This document shows, piece by piece, positions 15,350 through 15,526 of a stretch of 15,526 nt of DNA. The notes under the pieces are model-generated. The model made no database searches. It was not told the DNA's origin and was given only the letters and a program-made list of their open reading frames with translations. Position numbers and translations under genes: made by a program. The stretch's first letter is position 1, and each line of letters starts with the position of its first letter. Origin of the DNA: Deltaproteobacteria bacterium (lineage in GTDB: Bacteria; Campylobacterota_A; Desulfurellia; JAGGSF01); the NCBI GenBank assembly GCA_021159235.1, contig JAGGSF010000062.1, positions 1 to 15,526 of the forward strand, read 5' to 3'.

Positions 15350-15404
15350 GCTTTCAATATAGCTGTTTTTGTTTTGTTATGCAAATACAGAAATTAAAGA
15401 TTTT
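15350..15404. other. Short intergenic spacer upstream of the DUF763 gene
   Basis: This 55-base gap holds no gene. On the minus strand a TTGCAT...TATATT pair with 17-base spacing ends only about seven bases before the DUF763 start, too close for a normal leader. I cannot claim a promoter, and I see no hairpin followed by a T-tract. Confidence 0.3.
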
Positions 15405-15526
15405 TCAGCCGCACGCTTTACTTAAAACCAATACTCTTCTGATGTTTTCTACATTCATCAAGAAGGCTACTAAAAGAATTGCCAAAAAGGGTAGATTCAA
15501 TACTGCCAGAATAAATATAATAAACA
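15405..15526 (-). CDS. C-terminal end of a probable membrane protein, possibly PlsY-like
   Basis: This minus-strand frame enters from the right edge and ends at TGA 15405-15407, giving 39 residues in view. It is a hydrophobic helix of about 22 residues followed by NVENIRRVLVLSKACG. A last membrane helix then an ENI(K/R)R(L/V) tail resembles the end of PlsY, the glycerol-3-phosphate acyltransferase of phospholipid synthesis, whose tail normally reads HRENIKRL-x-x-G-x-E. Here the leading histidine and the G-x-E are missing, so the identity is only a suggestion. A plus-strand frame from 15379 is also open here but looks like an antisense shadow. The stop lies 55 bases upstream of the DUF763 start. 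Confidence 0.4.
   Translation of the reverse strand, partial: FIIFILAVLNLPFLAILLVAFLMNVENIRRVLVLSKACG

Noticed and set aside
15350-15385. Minus-strand promoter for the DUF763 operon
   Set aside because: The -35 match is poor and the -10 lies about seven bases from the start codon, leaving no leader; upstream read-through is as likely.
15379-15526. Plus-strand open frame starting at ATG 15379
   Set aside because: Its basic, motif-free product is opposite a minus-strand frame that encodes a plausible membrane helix and tail; no ribosome site precedes it.
1-15526. CRISPR array, insertion sequence, phage, toxin-antitoxin or defence island
   Set aside because: No regular repeat-spacer pattern, transposase, integrase, terminal repeats or known defence domains were seen; all genes fit housekeeping or envelope families.

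Overview
The window is AT-rich, very compact bacterial chromosome. The bacterial assignment rests on a PriA C-terminus, ribosomal protein bS21, DprA, topoisomerase I with C-terminal zinc ribbons, and a DNA polymerase III delta-like protein. A GH57 4-alpha-glucanotransferase, a DUF763 protein, a YjbQ/UPF0047 protein and an AhbD/NirJ-type radical SAM enzyme suggest an anaerobic, possibly thermophilic and poorly cultured lineage. The lineage cannot be fixed from this sequence alone. I see no tRNA, rRNA, CRISPR array, insertion sequence, prophage gene or other sign of recent transfer, and no gene-free stretch longer than about 65 bases inside the window.

Left block, plus strand (2-9430). The end of priA is followed by the only good promoter I can find (150-177). 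A long tandem run then follows: rpsU, rqcH (NFACT family), a cvpA-like membrane gene, an anchored M23 peptidase, a small cysteine-bearing gene I cannot name, a YihY/BrkB-type membrane gene, dprA, topA and a radical SAM/SPASM gene. Gaps run from about 33 bases down to overlaps of up to 14 bases, so much of this could be one transcript. Themes are translation and ribosome rescue (bS21, RqcH), envelope (CvpA, M23, YihY) and DNA processing/topology (DprA, TopA; a common bacterial gene pair).

Right block, minus strand (15526 down to 9427). In transcription order: the 3' end of a probable membrane protein gene, a DUF763 gene, pyrG (CTP synthase), a divergent holA-like gene, a GH57 4-alpha-glucanotransferase gene and yjbQ. 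From DUF763 onward every junction overlaps, which points to one translationally coupled operon mixing nucleotide synthesis, replication and glucan metabolism.

The two blocks converge at 9427-9430, where the stop codons of opposite strands overlap with no intergenic DNA. A strong hairpin at 9393-9413, inside the end of the radical SAM gene, is the only terminator-like structure near that junction. No dedicated novel system (defence, secretion, mobile or RNA-guided) is evident. The best leads are the unnamed cysteine protein at 3880-4377, DUF763 upstream of pyrG, the orphan radical SAM enzyme, the convergent junction, and an Asp-to-Glu change at a key RqcH position.
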